A DNA stretch of 64,000 nucleotides from Paludibacter sp. (GTDB lineage: Bacteria; Bacteroidota; Bacteroidia; Bacteroidales; Paludibacteraceae), in NCBI GenBank assembly GCA_031292575.1, contig JARLGX010000023.1:1-64000 (forward strand), read 5' to 3'. Shown in pieces: positions 1 to 7,954 of the stretch (positions are counted from its first letter, which is position 1; the number at the start of each line of letters is the position of its first letter). The position numbers were made by a program, and so were the translations under genes. The notes under the pieces were generated by a model. It had not been told where the DNA came from. It was given only the letters and a program-made list of their open reading frames with translations, and did no database searches.

Positions 1-42
1 CAAAATCTATGGTTCGATATACATTGCTGTTATCAGGCGTGT

Positions 43-49
43 GTTGCTA
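43..49 (-). repeat. Core of a further attC-like site, truncated by window edge
   Basis: GTTGCTA is preceded by caggcgtgt, the same sequence that precedes the GTTRRRY core in the complete attC-like sites at 2964-3097, 4116-4247 and 4891-5023. It therefore looks like the minus-strand start (TAGCAAC) of another attC, and the array probably continues beyond base 1. The tiny interval between this site and the next is unexplained and may be a deletion remnant. Confidence 0.4.
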
Positions 50-56
50 TTCCCTT

Positions 57-142
57 TGCTAATTCTTCCCTATTTGCTTGCAAATATCTCAAATTTCTCT
101 CAATCTGAAATATCATGCAAACATACGAGGCGTGTGTTATGC
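57..142 (-). repeat. attC-like recombination site at the 3' end of the Septu-like cassette
   Basis: On the minus strand the site opens with GCATAAC (142-136), followed by ACACGCCT as in the sister sites. A central imperfect hairpin follows (TTTGCATGATATTTCA against the TTTGAGATATTTGCAA region), and it ends near a degenerate core at 57-63 (ATTAGCA on minus, with A where the cleaved G is expected). The stop codon of the HNH gene lies inside the GCATAAC core, as is common for cassette genes. The right boundary is secure because GCATAAC pairs with the GTTATGC that opens the same cassette at 2970-2964. The left boundary is inferred from symmetry. Confidence 0.6.
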
Positions 143-997
143 CCTCGTTCTTTCTTTTTTTTCTTCGATATATTTTTTGTATTTCATATCACTAATCAAA
201 GCAAGTTTCAGTACACATTTCCAATGATTAAATCCATATGCTCTTTGGTCATTAGAGATATTCTCCTTAATTTCTTCAAAAATCATTTCAGTTGATAGTT
301 TGTTGAGTCCACTTAAGATTGAATTTTCAATTTCGCTGTAAACTTCATTTGCTCTAAGCCTCATTCTCTCCAATAAGTGAAGTTTGTCATAATGACTGAC
401 AATTAACGAAAAGGTTTTTGTCTCAATTTTAAATTTATTCTCAAGCTTATAATTAAAATCAATCTCATCGTTCTCATCAAATTCAAAGTCCACAAAAAGA
501 TATTGTTCTTCAGGGAGATTATCTAAATATAAGTTTAAAAATAGCTTTTCCCCATCTTTCTCTAAATGCTTATTCTTATATGAGTTGCATTGAGAACAGC
601 AAGGAAATAAATTTTTTGGATTGACAATATACTCAGGGAACTCTCCTTGAGGTAAAATATGGTCTAAAGTATTGGCACTATTTATTGTACAGTTTTGACA
701 TGTATTTCGAATCGTTCTTACTTGTAACTTTTCAATATGACCTTTTACTTCTTTTATTGTACTATTTTGATAGTCATAAAGACTCTGTAAATCTGATTTA
801 AATGACTGATAAAAAGGTTTTACTGGTATGTTTTCTAACTTGTTTTCGTGAAAGTGTAAATCATATTCGGTATAGTCTGTTCGAATATTACTTTCTATAG
901 AGATTAATTTTCTTTTCGAATCACTTGACTTTTTCCTTTCAACAGCAGTTAAATGAACATCTATAGAATTATGTGGATATGATACGAGGTTTTTCAT
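137..997 (-). CDS. HNH endonuclease, PtuB-like effector of a Septu-type defence pair
   Basis: Predicted HNH nuclease of 286 aa. A zinc-finger/HNH core is visible at about residues 99-140: CQNC, then DHILP with the HNH histidine, then NLFPCCSQCNSYKNKH with the second CxxC and the terminal N/K residues. The flanks have no recognisable domain. Its ATG overlaps the last 4 bp of the upstream ATPase gene, so the two are translationally coupled. ATPase plus HNH in this order is the architecture of Septu (PtuA/PtuB) anti-phage systems, where the nuclease cuts nucleic acid when the ATPase complex is triggered. Assignment to Septu rather than another ATPase-HNH pair is inference from order and motifs. 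The stop codon lies within the attC core, so the gene ends exactly at the cassette boundary. Confidence 0.75.
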   Translation of the reverse strand: MKNLVSYPHNSIDVHLTAVERKKSSDSKRKLISIESNIRTDYTEYDLHFHENKLENIPVKPFYQSFKSDLQSLYDYQNSTIKEVKGHIEKLQVRTIRNTCQNCTINSANTLDHILPQGEFPEYIVNPKNLFPCCSQCNSYKNKHLEKDGEKLFLNLYLDNLPEEQYLFVDFEFDENDEIDFNYKLENKFKIETKTFSLIVSHYDKLHLLERMRLRANEVYSEIENSILSGLNKLSTEMIFEEIKENISNDQRAYGFNHWKCVLKLALISDMKYKKYIEEKKERTRA

Positions 998-2895
998 TGC
1001 TTCTGTTGAATTAAGGCTTTAATGAATAACCTGAGATTTAAACTAATTGGTACTTCGTCTGTTTCAATATGAGAAATAATATCTTCATACGATTTACCAT
1101 CTGAAATCATATCTTTTAATAATGTAGAATGATATTTATTTATATCTCTGCGTCCGAATACTTCTTCTGTAATAACGGTTAAATTTTCTCCAAATGATTC
1201 AAGTTCGAGGTGTCGAACTTGAGCTGTATCTTCCGTTCTTTCAATTATAATTACATTTCGAGACGGTATTTCTTGAACTACCAAAGGCGAATGTGTGCCT
1301 ATTATACAAAAAGATTCAAATTTCTCAGTCAATTTAAAAATTGTATTCATTAATTGACTTATAGCATTAGGGTGTAAGTGTGTTTCTGGTTCATCAAAAA
1401 GGATTAAGGAATTGAATCTAATTTGTGCTATAACTTCAGTTAAAACAAACAACAAAATGTTCTGTCCGGAACTTAATTGGCTATAGAATTTATTGAAATT
1501 ATTTGCATTAAATTCTTGCTCTTCATTAAAGACAATACTCAATAAATCTTCAGATAAAAAAGATTTTAAAGTTTTATACCAATCAAGATTATGTCCTCTC
1601 TCTTTTATAACTTTTAGTGACTCAAAGAATCGTTGTTTCAGTTCTATCTCAGTAAGCCAAACCCCATCACTTTTTTTTAAACCACAATATGAATAGTTAT
1701 AGGCAAGATTAGGCTCAGGGACTTTAAAATGGTCAAAAAAACTATATGATATAGTGAATATTTTTGCAAACAAAGGTTTGTGCGGACTTATATTTCTTGA
1801 TTCAGGCAATGAAAGTTCGTTTGCCAATGAACTTAAAAATGTTGTTTTACCTGAACCGTTTTTACCAATTAACGCATAAACTCTATTGGTATTCCAAATC
1901 TGATTTTCTTCAAAGTGAAAACTAAGATTTATATTATTAGAAGCATAAGGTAGATTTATGCTATAATTAAATCTAAACCTTTCATTAAAATCAATTCCTG
2001 CTAGCTCAAATCTTATTGTTCGGAAAGTTTTTTCTGCTGTATTTAATCTAATTAAGGAGTTTATAAATTTTCCATCATTTTCAAATTCTTCCGCAATTTT
2101 AGGAAATAAAGCAGAATCTCTTAAAGCAAGAAAAATACTTTGATATTTATCTCCAAATAATATTTTTATTTTGTTATAATAACTATTGGTTTGGCCTAAT
2201 GAACAAAAGTCTTTTGAGAGGACGTGAAATGAATCTGGTAATACTTTAATAGTTTCACTCTCGTCTTTCTTGATAATTTTCAAATCACCAATATAATCGT
2301 AAGCATTTCCTTTTTCACAGAAACTCAGAAAAAATTTACTCTTAATCCCATAATCATCCCAAATTTTGTAGGATAGGTGAAAACATGGATATTCTTTTTT
2401 CCCCTTATAGTTCTCTGTATAAAATGGAATTGAATTTTCAATAATGTTTGCAGGTAAGCTTATTGCGTCTAGCCCTTCTTTAATTTTGTATACGGGCAGA
2501 TTCTCAAAATAATCAGTAACAACTAATTTCAGTGTTGCATACGATAATATACTATTTAAACTAACAACATATAACTCAATATCGTCTTTGTCTATTCGAA
2601 CTTCTGGAGATACTACTAATTCAATAAATGCAATAAAGAATTTCTCTTCACCATCTAATAGTCTAAACCTATTAAGAAAAGTATCTTCAATTGTCCAATC
2701 ATCATTATTCACTAAATGTTGATAAGCATCACCTTCTGCATCTTTATATCTAGAATCTTCGGAAGGCATTGAACGTAAATCCCAAATTTTTCCTAGAAAA
2801 CTTACAATTCCATCATTCTGATTATAATTACCTAAAAAGAATGGTAAGCTCAGAACTTTGTCAAAAACCTGCTTTTTTATGTGCTTGGGTATCAT
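994..2895 (-). CDS. ABC/SMC-type AAA ATPase, PtuA-like partner of the HNH nuclease
   Basis: Large P-loop ATPase (633 aa) of the ABC/OLD-like class. The N-terminal half (about 1-330) has no motif I recognise. Walker A GKNGSGKTT lies near residue 345, an ABC-type signature LSSGQN near 476, Walker B LILFDEPETHLHP near 498, and the switch histidine in IGTHSPLVVQE near 533. Such ATPases pair with HNH nucleases in Septu (PtuA) and related defence modules, where the ATPase oligomer senses infection and licenses the nuclease. The downstream HNH gene overlaps by 4 bp. Upstream, the cassette start core (2970-2964) is about 70 bp away, leaving little space for a promoter, so expression may depend on readthrough or a weak local promoter. 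A stand-alone OLD-like or RloC-like ATPase is the main alternative. Confidence 0.75.
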   Translation of the reverse strand: MIPKHIKKQVFDKVLSLPFFLGNYNQNDGIVSFLGKIWDLRSMPSEDSRYKDAEGDAYQHLVNNDDWTIEDTFLNRFRLLDGEEKFFIAFIELVVSPEVRIDKDDIELYVVSLNSILSYATLKLVVTDYFENLPVYKIKEGLDAISLPANIIENSIPFYTENYKGKKEYPCFHLSYKIWDDYGIKSKFFLSFCEKGNAYDYIGDLKIIKKDESETIKVLPDSFHVLSKDFCSLGQTNSYYNKIKILFGDKYQSIFLALRDSALFPKIAEEFENDGKFINSLIRLNTAEKTFRTIRFELAGIDFNERFRFNYSINLPYASNNINLSFHFEENQIWNTNRVYALIGKNGSGKTTFLSSLANELSLPESRNISPHKPLFAKIFTISYSFFDHFKVPEPNLAYNYSYCGLKKSDGVWLTEIELKQRFFESLKVIKERGHNLDWYKTLKSFLSEDLLSIVFNEEQEFNANNFNKFYSQLSSGQNILLFVLTEVIAQIRFNSLILFDEPETHLHPNAISQLMNTIFKLTEKFESFCIIGTHSPLVVQEIPSRNVIIIERTEDTAQVRHLELESFGENLTVITEEVFGRRDINKYHSTLLKDMISDGKSYEDIISHIETDEVPISLNLRLFIKALIQQKQ

Positions 2896-2963
2896 CTATA
2901 TCTTTTCTTAAAATTACAAATTCATGTTGTTTTTGGCACAAAGGTTATTTTTTTTAGAATGGG

Positions 2964-3097
2964 GCATAACGACCGAGGCTATGGGCATTTGGCGGTTTGC
3001 GGGAGCATTCGCTGTCGTGGAACGACAAGGTGAATGCGGGAGCAAAACCTGCTAATTGCACGTCAGCCAGCCAATGACCCATAGGCGTGTGTTAGCA
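2964..3097 (-). repeat. attC-like recombination site of the CBS/HEPN cassette
   Basis: A 134-bp imperfect palindrome. On the minus strand it opens with TGCTAAC (3097-3091) and ACACGCCTATGGG, and closes with CCCATAGCCTCGGTC and GTTATGC (2970-2964). The interior contains GTCGTTCCACGAC and similar nested stems, also present in the sites at 4116-4247 and 4891-5023. TGCTAAC is the exact complement of the GTTAGCA that opens the same cassette at 4122-4116. The closing GTTATGC belongs to the next cassette and complements its GCATAAC at 142-136. Confidence 0.85.
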
Positions 3098-3101
3098 GCT
3101 G

Positions 3102-4085
3102 TTATTCTTTCAAATACTTGATTATATGCATTAAAAATCTCGCCATAAGGTTTAAATCTTTCCGTTGCTCTTCCGAGATTCCTTCTGGGTTAAAATGCAT
3201 TATATCATTTCTGATTTCTCTAATTTTATCAAGTTGTTTAATAAAGTGAACTCTGTCGACTGTCAAATTTAGTCTATCCCAATGTTCGGGTTTTTCAATA
3301 ATCCGAATATAATCGCCAAATGTCAAATCGTCAATGTGTTCAATGTTCTTTTCTAAATCACCAATCTTACAGAAAGTGTTCAACTCTTCGATTAAGAATT
3401 TTCCATTAAGAATTCTTCTTACATGATTTTCAATTTGTTCTAACAAAAGAAATGGTTCTGTCAAAGTCAGATATTGTTCACTAATATCTACAATTGTAAT
3501 AATTCCACTAATGCTTTTATCTGCTTTTTGAACAATTGCAAATTCTTTCTTAATAATAACCGCAATAGCTTCCAATAGAGGTGTCTCATAGTCTAAAATT
3601 TCAATTTCCCTAGACATAAAGTCGCTAATTTTATCAGATACTGTGCCGTTAGTTAGCCCATGTCCAATAGTTTCCCAACTTATAAAGCCAATAGGTGTTT
3701 TCGGACCACTAACAACAGGCAACTGTGAGAAATTATTAAGCATCATAAGTGTTACTGCTTCTTTGATACTTGTATCACGTTTAATTGTTATTGGTTCTTT
3801 GTTTGCGGCAGGCAGTATTTTGATTCTTTGTATTGGGTCTGCACCACTTTTACTTTTTGCTTTTTTCTTATGTCTCAATAGGATTTCGCCATCAATCCAA
3901 GCATTAATATAGTCAGGTTCAGTTTCGAGTAAATTGTCCTGTAGGAATTTGTTGATATAAGACCTATTTCCCGAGGTTCTTTTTTCGCACCCAAAAGCAT
4001 TTATAAGTTCTCTCGGAGTTAAAGAAAACTCTTTGTCATTTTCTTTGATTTCTTTAATCTTTTGTTCTAAGTCTTCGTTAATCAT
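3102..4085 (-). CDS. CBS-pair protein with C-terminal HEPN-like Rx4H motif
   Basis: Soluble 327-aa protein. Residues about 1-75 look like a small helical DNA-binding or adaptor region (SLTPRELINAFGCEKR). Two tandem CBS domains follow at about 85-215, marked by EAVTLMMLNNFSQLPVV and PIGFISWETIG, then a second LLEAIAVIIKKEFAIV. CBS pairs usually bind adenine nucleotides as a sensor. The C-terminal part (about 215-327) is helical and carries REIRNDIMHF, which fits the HEPN ribonuclease motif (R, four residues, H). This suggests a nucleotide-sensing CBS module controlling an RNase-like domain, possibly in defence or stress; the HEPN assignment is inference from one motif. The gene sits alone in its cassette, 5 bp from the attC core. 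Confidence 0.6.
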   Translation of the reverse strand: MINEDLEQKIKEIKENDKEFSLTPRELINAFGCEKRTSGNRSYINKFLQDNLLETEPDYINAWIDGEILLRHKKKAKSKSGADPIQRIKILPAANKEPITIKRDTSIKEAVTLMMLNNFSQLPVVSGPKTPIGFISWETIGHGLTNGTVSDKISDFMSREIEILDYETPLLEAIAVIIKKEFAIVQKADKSISGIITIVDISEQYLTLTEPFLLLEQIENHVRRILNGKFLIEELNTFCKIGDLEKNIEHIDDLTFGDYIRIIEKPEHWDRLNLTVDRVHFIKQLDKIREIRNDIMHFNPEGISEEQRKDLNLMARFLMHIIKYLKE

Positions 4086-4115
4086 TTTGTTGTTGTTTTT
4101 ATTTTTTATAATAGC

Positions 4116-4247
4116 TGCTAACGACCGAGGCTATGGGCATTGGCGGTTTGCGGGAACGTTCACTGTCGCCCAGCGACAAAGTGAATGCGGGAGCAAAACT
4201 GCCGGAATGCACTTCAGCCAGCCAATGAACATAGGTGTGTGTTAGGC
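4116..4247 (-). repeat. attC-like recombination site of the gene-less cassette
   Basis: A 132-bp site closely similar to those at 2964-3097 and 4891-5023. On the minus strand it opens with GCCTAAC (4247-4241), a perfect RYYYAAC, and closes with GTTAGCA (4122-4116). GCCTAAC complements the GTTAGGC that opens the same cassette at 4897-4891. Internal stems include GTCGCTGGGCGAC. Confidence 0.85.
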
Positions 4248-4890
4248 GGTCGTAGTTTGGTTTCTTCCGTCGTTTCAATTTCAGCCAGTAAGATGAGCGT
4301 CCGCTGCTCAACCTGTTTTTTTCGCTCGTAAATTCACTTTCCAACAGAAATGAAAAAAGTCTGTCAATTTGTTTTTTTGTCTTTTAAGTCGAACAGCTAA
4401 AACTGTTACAAATTAACGTATAAAATTTAAGTTTTCAAATAGCAAAGTTGATTTTCTTTCTTTTTGTCGCTGTCAAAATGCAAAAAAGTTGTTGAATCGA
4501 GCAAAATCAAAGTCGAAAAATTTTCCATGTAAGCATTCTCTCGACAACTCGAAACGGGTTTTCTCTTCTTTCGAGTTGTCAGAGAGAGTTTGTTTTTCTC
4601 TGGTTTAGTCAACCGATTTTCGCCCGAAAGCGTGAAAAGTCTGTAAGTCAAAAGTTTCTTTTTCAACGTCAACTCGCAATTCCACTGATTTTAGTCGTTA
4701 CTCGTCACAGTCGAATAGATAAAAGTCAAATTCTTTCCTTAGAAAATCTGCGAGGAATTGTCCGCTGAGTAAAAGTTGGAAAGTCAGCCAATTCTGTCGT
4801 TACAGAATCGTCATGTTATGTCAGGAAGCGGACAGTTCGTCAAAGATTTTTCACACCGCAAGTCTGTCTCTTTATTTTTTCTACTATGCC
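4248..4890. other. Cassette body without a convincing gene
   Basis: This 640-bp cassette has correct complementary boundary cores, but I cannot find a credible protein. The longest minus-strand frame (4672-4427, 81 aa) has biased, low-quality composition and no motif. Another frame runs through the attC itself. It may be a degraded gene, a non-coding RNA cassette or a promoter-bearing cassette. Several short inverted segments (for example GACAACTCGAAACGG facing TTTCGAGTTGTC near 4540-4580) hint at secondary structure. Confidence 0.45.
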
Positions 4891-5023
4891 GCCTAACGAC
4901 CGAGGCTATGGGCATTTGGCGGTTTGCGGGAGCATTCGCTGTCGTGAAACGACAAAGTGAATGCGGGAGCAAAACCTGCTAAATGCACGTCAGCCAGCCA
5001 ATGAACATAGGCGTGTGTTATGG
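4891..5023 (-). repeat. attC-like recombination site of the nucleotidyltransferase cassette
   Basis: A 133-bp site. On the minus strand it opens with CCATAAC (5023-5017) and closes with GTTAGGC (4897-4891), a perfect GTTRRRY core. CCATAAC is the complement of the GTTATGG that opens this cassette at 5836-5830. The interior is nearly identical to 2964-3097, including the GTCGTGAAACGAC stem, which differs from its sister (GTCGTGGAACGAC) only in the loop. Confidence 0.85.
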
Positions 5024-5042
5024 GCTGGGCTTCGTTTCATTG

Positions 5043-5798
5043 TCAATAAAAATTTGTCTTCAACTGAAAGCTATAATCTGTCAAGACGCTTTCTAATTTT
5101 TTTCTGTTGTTACTGCTTTCAGGTGCTTTAGTTTCGAGTTGCTCTGTAAATCCTCTAATTGCAGTCAATATTTTTTGTTTGTCGCTTTCCAAAACTTCTT
5201 CTTTTTCGGTTTGCTGTTTTTTTCTTTCTAAGCTGTTCTTTGCTATTCTTAAAACATCGTTGTCGTTGTCAAACTGTTTGAAAAGGTCGTCAATTAAGAG
5301 TTCTGGAATAATTTGTCGAGTAGTAAGGTCTGCCGATAAAAGTCCTCGAATACAGTAAAATGCTGTTTTGTAAGTAAACTTTCTGCCTGTTTCCATTAAG
5401 TTTATATTTCCTTTCGCAAGTGAAATATAATGATGAAATAAAGCCTTAAAGTCAAAGTTTGTAATTACGTCTTGCTGAAAAGATGCCCAGTCGGGAAGTT
5501 CATTAAAGTATACAATGTTTGCTCTTATCCACTCAAAAACTGTCGGGTTACTTTTTACTAGAAGTCCAAACATTTTATCGATGTCGTAAGAAACAAAGTC
5601 AAAGTCACCGTCCATAACTTCTATAATGTTACGGTGCTTTTTGAAGTTGAAATACTGCTCTTTTGATTGAAGATGAAAACCACGAACATCATAATCGCTG
5701 TCGGGGCTTGCTATGCCCCAAAGTCGGCTTCCACTCTCAATATAGAAAAGAGGTTTTTCGTCTATGTCTTTAAAAAGTGTTTCTATTTCTTGTCTCAT
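5043..5798 (-). CDS. RlaP/YcgL-like nucleotidyltransferase
   Basis: Predicted nucleotidyltransferase of the DNA polymerase beta superfamily (COG3541, RlaP/YcgL group), 251 aa. The active-site signature lies at about residues 21-42: SGSRLWGIASPDSDYDVRGF contains the GS motif and the paired aspartates SDYD that coordinate metal. The remainder is helical (YKTAFYCIRGLL is typical of this group). Phage relatives are linked to RNA repair; the cellular substrate is not known. The gene occupies a single cassette, beginning 32 bp after the upstream core and ending 20 bp before its own attC. The family also occurs in mobile DNA and near defence genes, so a defence or repair role is plausible but inferred. 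Confidence 0.75.
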   Translation of the reverse strand: MRQEIETLFKDIDEKPLFYIESGSRLWGIASPDSDYDVRGFHLQSKEQYFNFKKHRNIIEVMDGDFDFVSYDIDKMFGLLVKSNPTVFEWIRANIVYFNELPDWASFQQDVITNFDFKALFHHYISLAKGNINLMETGRKFTYKTAFYCIRGLLSADLTTRQIIPELLIDDLFKQFDNDNDVLRIAKNSLERKKQQTEKEEVLESDKQKILTAIRGFTEQLETKAPESSNNRKKLESVLTDYSFQLKTNFY

Positions 5799-5829
5799 TT
5801 TCGTTGTATTTTTATTTTTTTTGCCTTGC

Positions 5830-5899
5830 CCATAACACCTATATATGTGTAACTCAAAATCCTGTATGTACTACGGAGTTGCACATATATCCGTTATGT
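5830..5899 (-). repeat. Short divergent attC-like (or attI-like) palindrome next to the recombinase
   Basis: A 70-bp imperfect palindrome. The plus-strand half ATAACACCTATATATGTG matches the complement of the other half (ATAACGGATATATGTG), around a 20-nt loop. The outer cores are CCATAAC (5830-5836) and GTTATGT (5893-5899). It is half the length of the other sites and unrelated in its interior. On the minus strand it lies immediately before the first cassette, so it may be the attC of a lost cassette or serve as attI. Confidence 0.65.
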
Positions 5900-6079
5900 C
5901 GGCCTTGCTGATTGTTGTTATATTGTTGATATTGTGTGTTTTGTTGTGTATTTACTATTTTCACATTATTGCACATACAGGAATGTAAATTATGTTATAA
6001 AATTAGTTGAATTACAACTTCTCATAAAAAACTTTTCAAAGATAAACACTATTTTTAGCATTAACAATACTTTTCGCAA
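5900..6079. other. Gene-free stretch between recombinase and cassette array
   Basis: AT-rich, with no credible ORF. By position it is where an attI-like site or cassette promoter would be expected, but I see no second core that pairs with GTTATGT at 5893-5899. The segment AATTATGTTATAA near 5992 is only a partial match. Confidence 0.35.
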
Positions 6080-7771
6080 TTAAATATCTAAATTATCCAA
6101 TGGACTTTTTATTTGGTCAAATCCTTTGGTAGTAATATGTGTGTAAATTTCGGTTGTTTTAGTATTTTCATGTCCCAACAAACTTTGTATATACCTTATA
6201 TCGGTGCCGGCTTCAAGCAAATGCGTTGCAAAACTATGTCGTAATGTATGCACAGTTACATGTTTCTTAATACCAGTTTTTTCTACCGATTTGCGTAATA
6301 TTTCAGTTATAGTTCTTCTTGAATACTCCTCACCATCTAGTCCTTCAAAAAGCCAATCCTTCGGTTTATATTCGCTTACATACTTGCGAAGGATCTCCAA
6401 CGCTTTTTTACTGAGTAAAGTATATCTGTCCTTTTTTCCTTTCGATTGACTGACACGAATTTGCATCCTGCTACTGTCTATATCCTTTATTTTCAGATTC
6501 ACAGCTTCGCTCACACGCAATCCACCCGAATAAATGGTCATCAATATGGCTTTGTGCTTCAAATTATCGGTAGCATTAAGCAGTAGTTTTACTTCTTCCT
6601 GACTCAATACTTCGGGTAAATACTTTTCTTCACGGGGTCGTTCAATCAAATATACTTTACGCCGACCACCCATCACTCGCTCGTAATAGAATTTTATGGC
6701 ATTAATAGCCTGATTCTGATACGAAGTGGAAACTTTTCGTTCCGAAACCAAATACTGCAGATACAATACTATTTCTTTCTCGGTTATATCATCCAGTTCT
6801 TTATCTGCATAATAATTGATAAACTCCCGAAACATATAGGTATAAGAATCAATCGTGTTCGTGCTGTATCGCAATTCCCTGAGTTTGGCCAAATAGCTTT
6901 CAGGGTTTGCCCGTGTTATGGTTTCGCTTCGGTTACCGGGCAATACTTTCTGTTTCTGTTCTTCCCTATACATCCATTCCAACCCATTTGCCACCGCAAA
7001 CTCACGTATATACTTAACTGATGGTTCGCTGTAAGGCAATGTCCAGCAATTATCCGTACCGTTCCACTTGCACAATGCCAACCGTTTGACAGCATCAATC
7101 AATGCTTTGTTATACCCAAAATATAATTTTAGTGTTCGGTTATGTACGTTCAATGCCAGAAACTGTCCTTTATCAACAATTGGCTGATCCGCATCACCTG
7201 CTACCCGAAGCGAAACTTTTTCATTCACCTGCAACCTGCGACTTCCGAAGTACGATTGTAGCAAACTCAGATTCCGGTTGTAATTAGGAACCACCCATTG
7301 ATAATTTGCATTATCCCATTTAGCATACCTGAACGATTTCAGGAACTGAATGTCGGTTTCATTCTTAGGCAACTTCACATACAAATGCATGGGTGTAACC
7401 GTAATTTCAACATCCACCTTCGTCTTATCTATTAGTTTTGGAGATTTCTGCAAAACAAGTTTAGCACTTTCACCGTGCCCTTTGGTTGATTCTTCTATTT
7501 GTTCCAAACTTTCCTCTTTTTTCTCTAATCGGAGTGCAACATCTGGTCGCGCTCCGATTATTGGGACAGAAGTTACAATTTCCACTTCGGGGAAAAGTGA
7601 TTTTAATTTATCAAACGCCTCACTGCTATAAGGCACATGCCATGCATCCATGGTTTTACTCCATCGGGCATCCGCTATTTGCCGCAGTTTCGAAACCATC
7701 TCGGCATTATACGGAAAATCAACACGTATTCGTGCCTCGTTTCTATGTACTATTTTACTTGCTTTAATCAT
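6080..7771 (-). CDS. Tyrosine recombinase with three N-terminal HARP-like repeats
   Basis: Tyrosine recombinase, about 563 aa from the chosen ATG; a longer TTG start at 7810 is possible. Three similar units of about 45 aa come first (near residues 10-57, 128-170, 215-260), each ending in a W-x-P pattern: WHVPYS, WVVPNY, WTLPYS. They resemble HARP domains, which bind branched DNA in SMARCAL1. A SAM-like core-binding domain follows (about 290-370), then the catalytic domain with the expected residues: R in GGLRVSEAVNL, K in SKGKKDR, HTLRHSFATHLLEAG, LLGHENTKTTEIYTH with the nucleophilic Tyr. The end (KGFDQIKSPLDNL) resembles IntI/XerC-type tails, but the KDR-to-HTLRH interval (about 64 aa) lacks the IntI-specific insertion. 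It is the obvious candidate enzyme for the adjacent attC-like array, and is transcribed toward it rather than away from it. Confidence 0.8.
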   Translation of the reverse strand: MIKASKIVHRNEARIRVDFPYNAEMVSKLRQIADARWSKTMDAWHVPYSSEAFDKLKSLFPEVEIVTSVPIIGARPDVALRLEKKEESLEQIEESTKGHGESAKLVLQKSPKLIDKTKVDVEITVTPMHLYVKLPKNETDIQFLKSFRYAKWDNANYQWVVPNYNRNLSLLQSYFGSRRLQVNEKVSLRVAGDADQPIVDKGQFLALNVHNRTLKLYFGYNKALIDAVKRLALCKWNGTDNCWTLPYSEPSVKYIREFAVANGLEWMYREEQKQKVLPGNRSETITRANPESYLAKLRELRYSTNTIDSYTYMFREFINYYADKELDDITEKEIVLYLQYLVSERKVSTSYQNQAINAIKFYYERVMGGRRKVYLIERPREEKYLPEVLSQEEVKLLLNATDNLKHKAILMTIYSGGLRVSEAVNLKIKDIDSSRMQIRVSQSKGKKDRYTLLSKKALEILRKYVSEYKPKDWLFEGLDGEEYSRRTITEILRKSVEKTGIKKHVTVHTLRHSFATHLLEAGTDIRYIQSLLGHENTKTTEIYTHITTKGFDQIKSPLDNLDI

Positions 7772-7954
7772 TTCGACTTCAAAAATACGAAACCTCATTA
7801 ACACTGCCAACGATTTTTAGGATTATTTTTTAAGTAAAATTGCAAACCCTTTATTTATGGGGAGTTTCTGTATATGTAGAAGCTGTGTTGGATTAATTTA
7901 TTTACAATATTCTATCTTTTTTCTGTAATTTACACTTAGAATCCGAAAAATTAC

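Noticed and set aside
4099-4344. 81-aa minus-strand frame reading through the attC-like site at 4116-4247
   Set aside because: It translates the recombination site itself and has no conserved composition.
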